A stretch of 64,000 nt of DNA from CALNXN01 sp942490645 (GTDB lineage Bacteria > Pseudomonadota > Alphaproteobacteria > Rhodobacterales > Rhodobacteraceae): positions 1-64,000 of the forward strand of contig CALNXN010000012.1 of the NCBI GenBank assembly GCA_942490645.1. Direction: 5' to 3'. The notes under the pieces are model-generated. The model did no database searches. It worked only from the letters and a program-made list of their open reading frames with translations, and was not told the DNA's origin. The position numbers and the translations under genes are program-made. This document shows positions 1 through 8,544 of the stretch, piece by piece (position 1 is the first letter of the stretch; the number at the start of each line of letters is the position of its first letter).

Positions 1-404
1 AGTTTTTTGCCATTCTGGTCGAAAAGTCCGGACTGCCCGACAGCGAGTTGAGCGACCAGAACGACGCGCAAACATGGGCTGGGAAATCTGCACGGTATGC
101 TGAGCTGTTTGCGACGAAAACACGCGATGAATGGGCCGCGATTTTCGAAGGCACCGACGCCTGCGTAGCACCGATCTTGAGCTTTTCCGAAGCGCGGGTT
201 CATCCGGTGAACACGGCCCGCGGGGTCTTTGATGAGGTGGACGGCGTGACACAGGCCGCCCCGGCTCCGCGGTTTAGTCGCAGCACACCGCGCGCGCCTG
301 CACCACCTTTGCCGACGGGGGGCGACACGGATGCAGTTTTGGCCGCATTGGGAATGGATGCCAGCGAAATTACCGCCCTGCGGGAAGCCGGGGTTTTGAC
401 GTGA
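1..404 (+). CDS. CaiB/BaiF family III CoA-transferase, C-terminal part (5' end outside window)
   Basis: The frame is already open at base 3 and closes at TGA 402-404, so only about 133 C-terminal residues are visible. The segment ACVAPI, followed by an HP-N-RG motif and a C-terminus ending in ALGMDASEITALREAGVLT, is typical of the end of family III CoA-transferases and alpha-methylacyl-CoA racemases, which move CoA between carboxylic acids or epimerise 2-methylacyl-CoAs in the cytoplasm. The catalytic Asp lies in the missing half, so transferase and racemase cannot be told apart. The flavin monooxygenase 67 bp downstream on the same strand suggests a shared catabolic operon. Confidence 0.75.
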   Translation, partial: FFAILVEKSGLPDSELSDQNDAQTWAGKSARYAELFATKTRDEWAAIFEGTDACVAPILSFSEARVHPVNTARGVFDEVDGVTQAAPAPRFSRSTPRAPAPPLPTGGDTDAVLAALGMDASEITALREAGVLT

Positions 405-471
405 CGGCCCAGCTTGTGCTTAGACTTCAGCACCAATCGAAGCCACGTATGCAACCATTGGAGCCATCGAC

Positions 472-1731
472 ATGACCGTTTTGATCGCAGGGGCGGGTAT
501 CGCGGGGCTGAGCCTTGGGCTGACGCTGCATCAAATCGGGGTGCCCTTTCGCATTTTCGAATCCGTGTCACAGATCAGACCAATGGGCGTGGGCATCAAC
601 CTGCAACCCAACGCGGTGCGCGAATTGTTCGATCTCGGGTTGCAAGACGACCTCGACAAAATCGGCGTACGCACCAAAAGCTATGGATTTTATACCAAAA
701 AGGGACTGGAAATCTGGTCAGAGCCGCGCGGCACATGGGCAGGGTACGCTTGGCCGCAGTTTTCGATCCATCGCGGCAAGCTTCAAATGTTGCTCTATGA
801 CACGTTGGTTGCGCGCGCGGGGCCAGACGTGATCGAAACCAGCCACCGTGCCACCGGATTTTCAAACAATGGCGACACGGCCCTGTTGCATCTGCAAACG
901 CCAGACGGACCCAAAGAAGCGGCTGGAGATCTGATCATTGCCGCAGACGGCATCCATTCCGCACTGCGCCATCAGATGTACCCCAACGAAGGGCCGCCGA
1001 TCTGGGGCGGGGCAATACTGTGGCGCGCGACCACCCAGGCCAAGCCGTTTCTGGACGGATCTGCGATGGTATTGGCAGGACATGACAGCCAACGGATCGT
1101 GGCCTACCCGATCTCTGCCCCGGACCCGGTGACCGGACTGGCGCAGATGAATTGGATCGCCGAATTGCGTGTGGACCCCGCGCAGGGTTGGCGCAAGGAG
1201 GACTGGAACCGCGCAGCCGACAAAGCGGATTTCCTGCCGGCGTTCAAAGACTGGACGTTTGATTGGCTGGATGTGCCTGCCCTGATCCAGGGCGCGACCG
1301 AGGTTTTTGAATATCCGATGGTGGACCGCGACCCGGTGGAGCAGTGGACTGAGGGGCGCGTGACGCTGATGGGCGACGCGGCCCATCCGACCTATCCCGT
1401 TGGATCAAACGGGGCCAGTCAGGCAATTGTCGATGCACGGGTGATCGGTGCGGCGATCCTGAAGGACGGGCTGACGCCTACCGCGCTGAACGCCTATGAA
1501 GACGTAATCCGCCCGCGCACGCGAAATGTGATCCTTGCCAATCGCGGGGCGGGGCCGGATGCTGTGCTGCAACAGGTCGAAGATCTGAGCGGCGGCCAAT
1601 TTGACGACATCGAAGCGGTCATTCCGAAGGTCCAGCTGGCAGCCCATGCGCTGCATTACAAAAAGCTGGCGGGGTTCGACCCGGAAACACTCAATGCAGA
1701 AGGTCCATTGATCGGGCCAATAAAGGCATAG
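472..1731 (+). CDS. FAD-dependent monooxygenase (aromatic-ring hydroxylase family)
   Basis: A 419-residue protein with an N-terminal Rossmann motif GAGIAG (about residues 7-12), a DG-fingerprint around AADGIHSALR and the second FAD motif MGDAAHPTYPVGSNGASQ near residue 300. This is the order found in class A flavoprotein hydroxylases (salicylate and 3-hydroxybenzoate hydroxylase group), which use NAD(P)H and O2 to hydroxylate a small, usually aromatic, substrate in the cytoplasm. The length is normal for the family. It is followed after 3 bp by an SDR gene, so the two are probably co-transcribed. The substrate is not readable from the sequence; a fumarylpyruvate/fumarylacetoacetate-type hydrolase and an isomerase 10 kb away hint at an aromatic acid. 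Confidence 0.8.
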   Translation: MTVLIAGAGIAGLSLGLTLHQIGVPFRIFESVSQIRPMGVGINLQPNAVRELFDLGLQDDLDKIGVRTKSYGFYTKKGLEIWSEPRGTWAGYAWPQFSIHRGKLQMLLYDTLVARAGPDVIETSHRATGFSNNGDTALLHLQTPDGPKEAAGDLIIAADGIHSALRHQMYPNEGPPIWGGAILWRATTQAKPFLDGSAMVLAGHDSQRIVAYPISAPDPVTGLAQMNWIAELRVDPAQGWRKEDWNRAADKADFLPAFKDWTFDWLDVPALIQGATEVFEYPMVDRDPVEQWTEGRVTLMGDAAHPTYPVGSNGASQAIVDARVIGAAILKDGLTPTALNAYEDVIRPRTRNVILANRGAGPDAVLQQVEDLSGGQFDDIEAVIPKVQLAAHALHYKKLAGFDPETLNAEGPLIGPIKA

Positions 1732-1734
1732 CGC

Positions 1735-2457
1735 ATGACACGGATTGCAGTTGTAACAGGGGCCGCGGGCGGTTTGGGCCGCGCGATCACGAAACGGTTG
1801 ATCCAAGACGGATTGCATGTCGTTGGGCTGGATCTTGACGCGGATGGTCTGGCGCAAATGACGCAGGATGGATTTGAGGCGCGACCCGTCGATCTGACCG
1901 ACCCTGACGCGATCCGCGAGGTGTTTCAACAGATCAGCAGCGTGCATGGCGGCGTGGATGCTTTGGTCAACAATGCGGGCACCTGTTTCATGTCAGATTT
2001 TCCGGACATCCCCGCAGATGAATTTGAAAAGCAGATGGCGCTGAATTTTTCAGGGGCGTTTCACTGCTGTCAGGCGGCGATCAAGCTGATGATGGGGCGC
2101 GACGGCGTGCGCAAGATCGTCAATATTTCATCCAACGGGGCGTATAATTTCGATGTGTTCGACCCACCGCATTATCGCGCGTCCAAGGCCGCCCTCGACA
2201 CGCTGACCAAGGATCTTGCACGGCGCTATGCGCGCGACAAAATCGCGGTGAACTCCATTGCGCCTGCCATGACCGAAACACCGCTATTTGGTGTGCTGAG
2301 CCAAGAGGTACTGGATGCAGCCATCGCACAGATGCCGCATGGACGCGCGATGCAGCCTTCGGAGATTGCGGATTGGGTCGGGTTTCTGATCTCATCCGCC
2401 GGAGATGTGTCGAGCGGGAATGTGATCATCTTAAATCAGGGGCGCGACGTGCGCTGA
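1735..2457 (+). CDS. short-chain dehydrogenase/reductase (SDR)
   Basis: A 240-residue classical SDR. It has the cofactor motif TGAAGGLG near the N-terminus, NNAG at about residues 80-83, a catalytic Ser in the NISSNGA segment and YRASK as the catalytic Tyr-x-x-x-Lys. The C-terminal SGNVIILNQG is the usual substrate-loop end. It interconverts an alcohol and a ketone with NAD(P)(H); the substrate is unknown. It starts 3 bp after the monooxygenase stop, which implies translational coupling, and ends 3 bp before the convergent hydrolase gene. Confidence 0.85.
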   Translation: MTRIAVVTGAAGGLGRAITKRLIQDGLHVVGLDLDADGLAQMTQDGFEARPVDLTDPDAIREVFQQISSVHGGVDALVNNAGTCFMSDFPDIPADEFEKQMALNFSGAFHCCQAAIKLMMGRDGVRKIVNISSNGAYNFDVFDPPHYRASKAALDTLTKDLARRYARDKIAVNSIAPAMTETPLFGVLSQEVLDAAIAQMPHGRAMQPSEIADWVGFLISSAGDVSSGNVIILNQGRDVR

Positions 2458-2460
2458 GCC

Positions 2461-3213
2461 TTAGCGGTACCATCGCGGTGCTTTGCGCAGCGTGGGCCAT
2501 TGTTCAGGGCTATGGCCAAAGATGACAAAGGCATCACGATCCTGCGCGAGCTGCATTAGGCGCGCACCGTGATGAATGGCCAGACCTTCATCCCAAGAGC
2601 CTGCGAATTTCTCGTCAATCTCCGCCGCACGACTGATCGCGTCAGATGTCAAAAGCACCGGGCCCGTGTCCGGCAAATCCACCACGAATGCGAGCTGACC
2701 GGGGGCATGACCGGGGGTGAGCAGCACCTCAAAACCAGGCCCCAAAGTCAGATCATCGGTCACGAGGTGATACGCGCGGTCGGGCCATTCCATCGCCTGT
2801 TTTCCCGACCAATAGAGCGGGCGGGGCAGGGCGCGTTCGGCCTCCGCAATCAAGATAGGCACATCCGGAAAGCCATCCATGAACCCCACGTGATCGATAT
2901 GCGTGTGGCTTTGGATCATCAGGGTGATGTCGGGTGCCGCCAGACCCAGCAACGCCAATTGTGCAGGCGCAAGGTTGTCCGGCGTGATCGACAAAACGCG
3001 CCCAAAACTGCCTAGGTCATCCTCTTGCGTCGCGGCCGCTGCATCGTCGGCGTATTTTGCGGGAAACCCGGTGTCGATCAACACCCGTTCATCTGCATCA
3101 GTTTCGATCAGAAAACCGCAAATCCCGATGACGCGCCCGTTGGCATGCACCTGAAACAGGCCATAGTCCAAAACCGCCAGCCCGATTGGCCTGCCTTTCA
3201 AGAGGGGTTGCAT
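2461..3213 (-). CDS. metallo-beta-lactamase-fold hydrolase (AHL-lactonase-like)
   Basis: The metal-binding motif SHTHIDH, the later ligands TPGHAPG and TSDA and a final FGHSPE give the complete dinuclear zinc set of the MBL fold; the overall arrangement resembles N-acyl-homoserine lactonases. The open frame extends upstream to 3315, but that would overlap the divergent aminotransferase, whose own start has a good ribosome-binding site. I therefore chose the internal ATG at 3213, which gives 250 residues and begins just before the first beta-strand. Whether it hydrolyses acyl-homoserine lactones or another lactone or ester is not shown. Confidence 0.75.
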   Translation of the reverse strand: MQPLLKGRPIGLAVLDYGLFQVHANGRVIGICGFLIETDADERVLIDTGFPAKYADDAAAATQEDDLGSFGRVLSITPDNLAPAQLALLGLAAPDITLMIQSHTHIDHVGFMDGFPDVPILIAEAERALPRPLYWSGKQAMEWPDRAYHLVTDDLTLGPGFEVLLTPGHAPGQLAFVVDLPDTGPVLLTSDAISRAAEIDEKFAGSWDEGLAIHHGARLMQLAQDRDAFVIFGHSPEQWPTLRKAPRWYR

Positions 3214-3264
3214 AACGCCGCACGAGCCTTTCTGTTGCCAAGTGAACGGTGACGGAAGGTCGGG

Positions 3265-4392
3265 ATGAAAGTCAAGATACACAGGCTGTTTCAATATTTG
3301 CTGGACAGCACCCAAGCCGACCCCGAAGCCATCGTGGGGTTTTCACTGTCCGCGTCCCCGCGTTTGGGGGACTACCTGAATGATCTTGATCCGAACCTGT
3401 CGCTGGATTGGAACGGGCGCGATTTTCGCGGGTTACCGGAATTGCGCGCACATGTGTTGGAACAGGCCGGGGTGTCGGGCGATCTGAAGCCATCCGATGT
3501 ACTGATCACAGCGGGTGCGGCGGAGGCCAACTACCTCGCAATCATGCAACTGTTGCAGCCGGGTGACGACATCGTCGTGGAAAGCCCCGGCTGGCCACAG
3601 GCCGAGGTGCTGGCCAAAGCCGTGGGCGCAAACATCGTGCGCGTCAAGCGGCGCGAGGATGACAACTGGCAACTGCCTTTGGATGATCTGGCCAAAGCCG
3701 TCACCGCGAAAACACGTCTGATTTTTCTGAGCAATCCCAACAATCCAACCGGACAGATGCTGAACGAGATAGCACTGAAAGAGATCGTCCAGATTGCCGA
3801 TTCTGTCGGTGCGTGGCTGTTGGTCGATGAAGTTTATGCTGGGTTGGAATGGGATGGCCCACGCGCGCCATCGATCGCCGGTCTGTATGCGCGCGGGATC
3901 ACGACGGGGTCTGTGTCCAAGGCGCTGGGGCTGCAGGGTTTACGCACCGGCTGGTTGATATGTCCTGACCCGGACTTGGTCATGGACGCGGTTATTCTGC
4001 GCGAAAGTTCAAGCGAAATCATGAACATAATGGGCGAAGTGATTGCCGAGGTCGCGTTGCGATCAGGCAGGTATGCCTCCGACATCAGCCGCGCGCGGGC
4101 GGAGGGGCGCGTCAATCTGCACAAGATGAACACATGGGTTGATGCACAACCGGGTCTGTCATGGGTGCCGCCGCAGGCTGGGCTGATCGGTCTGGCGCGG
4201 CTGCCTGATGACATTGACAGCGACGCCTTTGCAAAGCGGCTGCTGCAAGAGCCGTACCGTACGTTCTTACTGCCCGGCAGCGCCTATGATGAAGCGCAGC
4301 ACATTCGGCTTGGCGTGGGCGGTGGTGCTTCGGTGAACCTGCAAATGGGACTGGATCGTGTGGCTCAGGCATTGGCCGACTGGCAGGCCTAG
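3265..4392 (+). CDS. PLP-dependent aminotransferase, class I/II
   Basis: A 375-residue fold-type I enzyme. It has an N-P-N-N-P-T-G motif near residue 155, VDEVYAGLEW with the PLP-contacting Asp and Tyr, and SVSKALGLQGLRTGW with the Schiff-base Lys. The family transfers amino groups from amino acids to 2-oxo acids; the closest-looking relatives are valine-pyruvate and MocR-type aminotransferases, but the specificity is open. An ACGGAAGG ribosome-binding site precedes the ATG. The 3' end overlaps the convergent pqiC-like gene by 4 bp. Confidence 0.8.
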   Translation: MKVKIHRLFQYLLDSTQADPEAIVGFSLSASPRLGDYLNDLDPNLSLDWNGRDFRGLPELRAHVLEQAGVSGDLKPSDVLITAGAAEANYLAIMQLLQPGDDIVVESPGWPQAEVLAKAVGANIVRVKRREDDNWQLPLDDLAKAVTAKTRLIFLSNPNNPTGQMLNEIALKEIVQIADSVGAWLLVDEVYAGLEWDGPRAPSIAGLYARGITTGSVSKALGLQGLRTGWLICPDPDLVMDAVILRESSSEIMNIMGEVIAEVALRSGRYASDISRARAEGRVNLHKMNTWVDAQPGLSWVPPQAGLIGLARLPDDIDSDAFAKRLLQEPYRTFLLPGSAYDEAQHIRLGVGGGASVNLQMGLDRVAQALADWQA

Positions 4393-4946
4393 CGCAGCCC
4401 TTCACGTGCGATAAGGCGCGTCAGGTCCAGCACGATCTGGCCGCGCGCTGCGGCGACAGCCTGCGGGCCACCTGCCGGATCATACCCCACCGCCAGATCA
4501 AAAAGGCCGGACCGCTCGCGCCGCCCATCAGACACCCCGACAAAATACTGTCCGGATGCTCTGAATCGCCCATCTGGCCCTGCGATCAGGCTCTCGAACC
4601 TTACATCAAGACGGGCGTCGGGAAAGGCTTCGAACGGCCACGGCTCTGAAGCGACACGCGCACCAGTCAGGCGCGCCAGATTGCGGCTGATCTCAAGCGC
4701 CACGGCCCGTTCGGGCGCATCGGCCCAAAGCACAGCGCCATCGCTGACCAAACGCCCGCTGGCATCCAGGACCGTGATTTCATCGGCAGCGGCATAAGCA
4801 GGCAAGGAGATGTCGCGCACCTCGACGGCCCGAAATGCAATGCGTTGCGTGTCCGTCACAGCCGGTGGCGTTACAGCGAACCTATCCGGATTACCCGCAC
4901 AGGCCATCAGCATCGAGAAAGCCGCCAACATCGCAAATAGTTTCAT
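4389..4946 (-). CDS. pqiC: PqiC-like outer-membrane lipoprotein
   Basis: A 185-residue protein with a lipoprotein signal peptide: hydrophobic stretch and lipobox LMAC with Cys at about residue 16. The body (RAVEVRDISLPAYA and a C-terminal pair of mixed strands) fits the ABC-type transport auxiliary lipoprotein family, which includes PqiC. In E. coli PqiC binds the PqiB needle and links it to the outer membrane. It begins one base after the pqiB-like stop, so it is the last gene of a four-gene operon. Confidence 0.7.
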   Translation of the reverse strand: MKLFAMLAAFSMLMACAGNPDRFAVTPPAVTDTQRIAFRAVEVRDISLPAYAAADEITVLDASGRLVSDGAVLWADAPERAVALEISRNLARLTGARVASEPWPFEAFPDARLDVRFESLIAGPDGRFRASGQYFVGVSDGRRERSGLFDLAVGYDPAGGPQAVAAARGQIVLDLTRLIAREGLR

Positions 4947-4947
4947 T

Positions 4948-7032
4948 TCACCGTCCTCGAATTAGGGCGCTGGGGTTGCGTTCCAGCATACGCGCCAATG
5001 ACGTTATAGCGTCAGCGGCCTTGGACAAATCGCGTAACGCAGCCTGCGCGTCACGGCTGATCACATCGCCTTTGTTGTAGCCTGCAATCGTGGCACTGGC
5101 CTGATCCAGAACGCGGGTGATCCGGTCAACCAAAGCGGGCAGATCCTGTGTGGAAACGGCCACCGCATCCGCCGCCGAACGGGTTGATGCGAGTGTTGCG
5201 TTCACGTTCTCGACCGCACCGCCCGCCCGCAATTCCGAGAGCGTCGCGTTGATTTCCTGCAATGCGGCACCCAGAGAAGCAGGCAATTCCTGCGCAGCTG
5301 GCGTGCCGATCACCGCATCCGCAGAGGCTGCCAGTTTGGTCAACTCTTGCGTCAAGTCGGTCAGCGGCAAGCTTTCGGCCTTGGCGGCCACGGCCTGCAA
5401 TTGCGTGATCAGATCCGGGACACCTGCGACCGCACCGCCAACAGTTTCTGCCGCCTCCGTTGCGCTGTCCACAGCGGCAACAAGGCGCGCGACAACCTGT
5501 TGCTGTTCAATCTCGCTCAGCACTGTTTCGATACGCCCGAGGGCTGCGTTCAAGGTCGCGGGGATGGCCTGAACGTCCTGCGATGTCACAATCCCGCGCA
5601 CGTCACCGAGAAGGCCACGCAAATCCTGCGGGGTTTCACGCAAGTCCGGGTCAGAGACGAATGCCTCGGCGCTGTCGAGAAATTCGATCGCACTGTCGAG
5701 CAGTTTTTCGATGGGCAAGTTATTGATACGGCTGATCACCCCCTCGACCGTGGCCCCTGCATCCGACACTTCGCTTTGCGTGGCGGGCAGGCGGGGCAGG
5801 GTACCATCAGATTGTGCGATCGTTTCAAGCGGCGCATCCGCGACCTCGACAAATTCGACCTTGAGACCACCTGTCAGCAAACTGCCAGACGCCAGCCGCG
5901 CGCGTAGCCCTTCGGCGACACGGGAGGTCAGAAATGCAAGTGCGGCCTCGGGAGAGACAGTCTCTTGCAGCCCAAGCCGCGCGGGTTGCAACTCCAACAC
6001 AGCGTTCAATCGCACCCGGTTGTCGCCAAACGCATCCGGGTCAACGATGCCGGAAACGCTGCTGACGGTGCCGATCTGCAAGCCGCTTAGTTCCACGGCA
6101 GACCCGATGGCAAGGCCTGCGATGTTGTCGTCAAACACGACCCGCACATCCAAAGTTTCGACTTCGGAAGCGTTGAACACGCTGTTGCGCGCGGATGGTT
6201 GATCTGCAAAGACCTCAAACACCGTACCATCGGGCACGGTCCGCCCCCCCGACACAAAGGTATCAAACGTCAGCCCACCGCCCAGCAAGGCCGCGACGGA
6301 GGAGAAGTCGATCTCCGCCCCTTGCGGACCGATGGAGACGCTGAAACCGGAGCTGTCCCAAAAGCGTGTCGATGCGGTGATCAGATCCCCGTGCGGGGCG
6401 AAAATGATCGCTTCGGCAATGGCGAAGTTGCCACCCGGTGCGATCCGGGCCGTGCCCACGCGGCCCACTTCGATGCCGCGATAGGTGATGGGCGAGTTAT
6501 CCGTCAGACTGCCGCCCGGCGTGGTGCGCAGCGCGATTTGCAGACCTTCCAGACCCGGCCTAAACAAGGGCGGCTCCTCCGCTCCTTTGAAACGGTCGCT
6601 GGGTTGGCCAATCTCGCCATCCCACGTGCCTTCGATAAAAACACCGCTCAGCACGGTATCCAGACCGGTCACGCCACGCGCTGTCAATTCAGGGCGCACC
6701 ACCCAAAACGTGGAACCGGTATCCACGTAAGGTGCTACGTCCTTGTTGACCCGCACACGCGCCAGAATGCCATCCAACCCTTCGGTGAAATCCACCTCCT
6801 CGACAACGCCGACACCGATGTCGCGAAATCGCAGTTCCGTTTCTCGCGCCGTAATGCCTGCGCCATTTTCAAACTCGATCGTGATCAAGGGTCCACGGGC
6901 GTTATAGGATTGCCACGCCACACCCAATGCGATCACCAGGGCCAGGATCGGAATAATCCAGACAATGGACGCACCGCTCAGCCCGCCGCCGCGTTGCGGC
7001 TCGATCTGAACTGGGGGTGGGGTGTCTGTCAT
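4948..7032 (-). CDS. pqiB: PqiB-like MCE-domain lipid transport protein
   Basis: A 694-residue protein with one N-terminal transmembrane helix (about residues 22-42, SIVWIIPILALVIALGVAW) and tandem MCE repeats recognisable by recurring ITIEFENGAGI, ITYRGIEVGRVG and VELSGLQIGTVSSV blocks. The Ala/Thr/Leu-rich C-terminal part looks like an extended helical bundle or coiled coil. MCE proteins of the PqiB/YebT type form hollow needles across the periplasm that move lipids between membranes. E. coli PqiB is about 546 residues, so the helical tail here is longer. The start overlaps the upstream pqiA-like gene by 4 bp. Confidence 0.8.
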   Translation of the reverse strand: MTDTPPPVQIEPQRGGGLSGASIVWIIPILALVIALGVAWQSYNARGPLITIEFENGAGITARETELRFRDIGVGVVEEVDFTEGLDGILARVRVNKDVAPYVDTGSTFWVVRPELTARGVTGLDTVLSGVFIEGTWDGEIGQPSDRFKGAEEPPLFRPGLEGLQIALRTTPGGSLTDNSPITYRGIEVGRVGTARIAPGGNFAIAEAIIFAPHGDLITASTRFWDSSGFSVSIGPQGAEIDFSSVAALLGGGLTFDTFVSGGRTVPDGTVFEVFADQPSARNSVFNASEVETLDVRVVFDDNIAGLAIGSAVELSGLQIGTVSSVSGIVDPDAFGDNRVRLNAVLELQPARLGLQETVSPEAALAFLTSRVAEGLRARLASGSLLTGGLKVEFVEVADAPLETIAQSDGTLPRLPATQSEVSDAGATVEGVISRINNLPIEKLLDSAIEFLDSAEAFVSDPDLRETPQDLRGLLGDVRGIVTSQDVQAIPATLNAALGRIETVLSEIEQQQVVARLVAAVDSATEAAETVGGAVAGVPDLITQLQAVAAKAESLPLTDLTQELTKLAASADAVIGTPAAQELPASLGAALQEINATLSELRAGGAVENVNATLASTRSAADAVAVSTQDLPALVDRITRVLDQASATIAGYNKGDVISRDAQAALRDLSKAADAITSLARMLERNPSALIRGR

Positions 7033-7658
7033 GTGTTGTCCTTTTTCGCGGCAAGCGCCTGTGCATCCCAGATCATCCGGCTGTCAAAAGCCTGCGCCGA
7101 GAGCATCGTGAATATGACAGACAGGGCAAAGAACAGACTTGCAAGGCCCGGATTGACGGCCGCCAGAGCATTCAGTTGAACCAGAGACGACAAGATCGCA
7201 ACCACAAAGATATCGATCATCGACCATCGTCCGATATATTCGACGACCTCATACAGCATCTGACGGCGCGGGTTTGACACCACGGAGGGGCGTTTGACCG
7301 AGATCGCGAGAAAGGCAATCGCCAGAAACTTGCCCACCGGGATGGCAACGCTGGCCAGCAGAATGATCAGCGCAATGCCCCATGACCCGTGATGGATCAA
7401 CTCAATCGCACCACCGACGATGGTGTCTTCTTGTACCGTGAAAAGCGTGCGCGTGCGCAGCATTGGGTACACATTGGCCGGCACGTAGCACATCAGACCA
7501 ACCAGCCAGAAGGCCCAGACCCTTTGCAGGCTTTTGGTATCGCGCGATTTCAGACGCTTGCCGCAGCGACCACAGTGCACTGTACCAAGCGGCCACACCG
7601 CCGTGCATCGACGGCAGGCAACGACACCTGCCTCGCGGGCGCTGCGTATTGCTGTCAT
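7029..7658 (-). CDS. pqiA: PqiA-family membrane protein (second half-protein)
   Basis: About 209 residues with a zinc-ribbon-like N-terminus (CRRC...CGRC) followed by four hydrophobic segments, which matches one of the two repeats of E. coli PqiA. An upstream ATG at 7691 is possible, but the ATG at 7658 overlaps the preceding stop as ATGA, the arrangement used throughout this operon, so I prefer it. PqiA is the inner-membrane partner of PqiB. Here the usual two-repeat protein is divided into two genes, this one and its upstream neighbour. Confidence 0.7.
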   Translation of the reverse strand: MTAIRSAREAGVVACRRCTAVWPLGTVHCGRCGKRLKSRDTKSLQRVWAFWLVGLMCYVPANVYPMLRTRTLFTVQEDTIVGGAIELIHHGSWGIALIILLASVAIPVGKFLAIAFLAISVKRPSVVSNPRRQMLYEVVEYIGRWSMIDIFVVAILSSLVQLNALAAVNPGLASLFFALSVIFTMLSAQAFDSRMIWDAQALAAKKDNT

Positions 7659-8281
7659 CTGTCCAATGCGTTCCACACCGACCACCTGCACATCACACGG
7701 TCTTGCACGACCACCAACACCACCAAAACGGCAAACATCCAGAACGCCGGGCCGAACTCCACATCTGCCAGATCGCTGATTTTAACCAATGCAACCGCGC
7801 AACCGATGGCAAAGATTTCAGCCATAGACCATGGCCGCAACGCTTCTGCCAAGCGGAACGCCGCTTTGGCACCTCGGGCGGGGGGCTTGTCGAGAACCAA
7901 CGGGATCAAAACATAAAGCGACAAGAGCATCCGCGTGAGAGGCACAAAGACGATCAGCGCCGCGGTTGTCAGGGCCAGCACCACCAAGGGGCCGTCACTG
8001 AACGCAAGGGCTGCGTCCAGAATTGAGACGGAGTTATGCGCCGCCAGCGTTTGAATTGTCAGGAACGGAAAAACGGTCGCCGCAATGATCAGCACGACCG
8101 CGGCCAGTGCCACGGCTATGATCTGCATCCCGGCTTTGCGACGCGGTGTGATCAAAACGGTGTGGCACCGTTGGCAAACCGCTTTTTCACCATGCCCGGG
8201 TTTTTCCAACGCATAGACCGCATCGCACTGCGGGCAGACGATCAGATCATTTCGTGGAATCGCGGGTTTGGACTGGCTCAT
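7655..8281 (-). CDS. pqiA: PqiA-family membrane protein (first half-protein)
   Basis: A 208-residue protein with CPQC and CQRC near the N-terminus (a zinc ribbon), then four hydrophobic helices, including IIAVALAAVVLIIAATVF. It corresponds to the first repeat of PqiA. It is the first gene of the minus-strand operon pqiA1-pqiA2-pqiB-pqiC, with 4-bp overlaps linking the first three. The 263-bp gap upstream, towards the divergent TRAP gene, must hold its promoter. Confidence 0.7.
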   Translation of the reverse strand: MSQSKPAIPRNDLIVCPQCDAVYALEKPGHGEKAVCQRCHTVLITPRRKAGMQIIAVALAAVVLIIAATVFPFLTIQTLAAHNSVSILDAALAFSDGPLVVLALTTAALIVFVPLTRMLLSLYVLIPLVLDKPPARGAKAAFRLAEALRPWSMAEIFAIGCAVALVKISDLADVEFGPAFWMFAVLVVLVVVQDRVMCRWSVWNALDR

Positions 8282-8446
8282 GAACTTGAATTACACGGTA
8301 TTGCACCGAACCAACATGGCTGTTGAGAACACATTTAGGCGGAACACCGTCAGATGGGCGATTTCGACGTATTTTTCGGACATACGACCGTAAATGCATG
8401 TCTGGTTTCGGTGCTGGGAATTCGGCTCATTCCAGAATTACATAAC

Positions 8447-8460
8447 ATAATCATGATTAT
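8447..8460. promoter_or_regulatory. 14-bp perfect palindrome in the pqi / TRAP divergent intergenic region
   Basis: ATAATCATGATTAT is a perfect palindrome about 85 bp upstream of the TRAP solute-binding-protein ATG and 166 bp from the pqiA start. It lies in the most AT-rich part of the 263-bp gap between the two divergent genes, so an operator is plausible; the regulator is unknown. I saw no convincing gene in 8282-8544: two overlapping frames of about 60 codons on opposite strands look like chance. Confidence 0.35.
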
Positions 8461-8544
8461 CATCTTTCTGCGACAGGCTTCGATCCACGGCTTGCCCTTG
8501 TTGTTTTCTCGGTCCAACATCAGGCCAAACATGGGAGGAATAAA

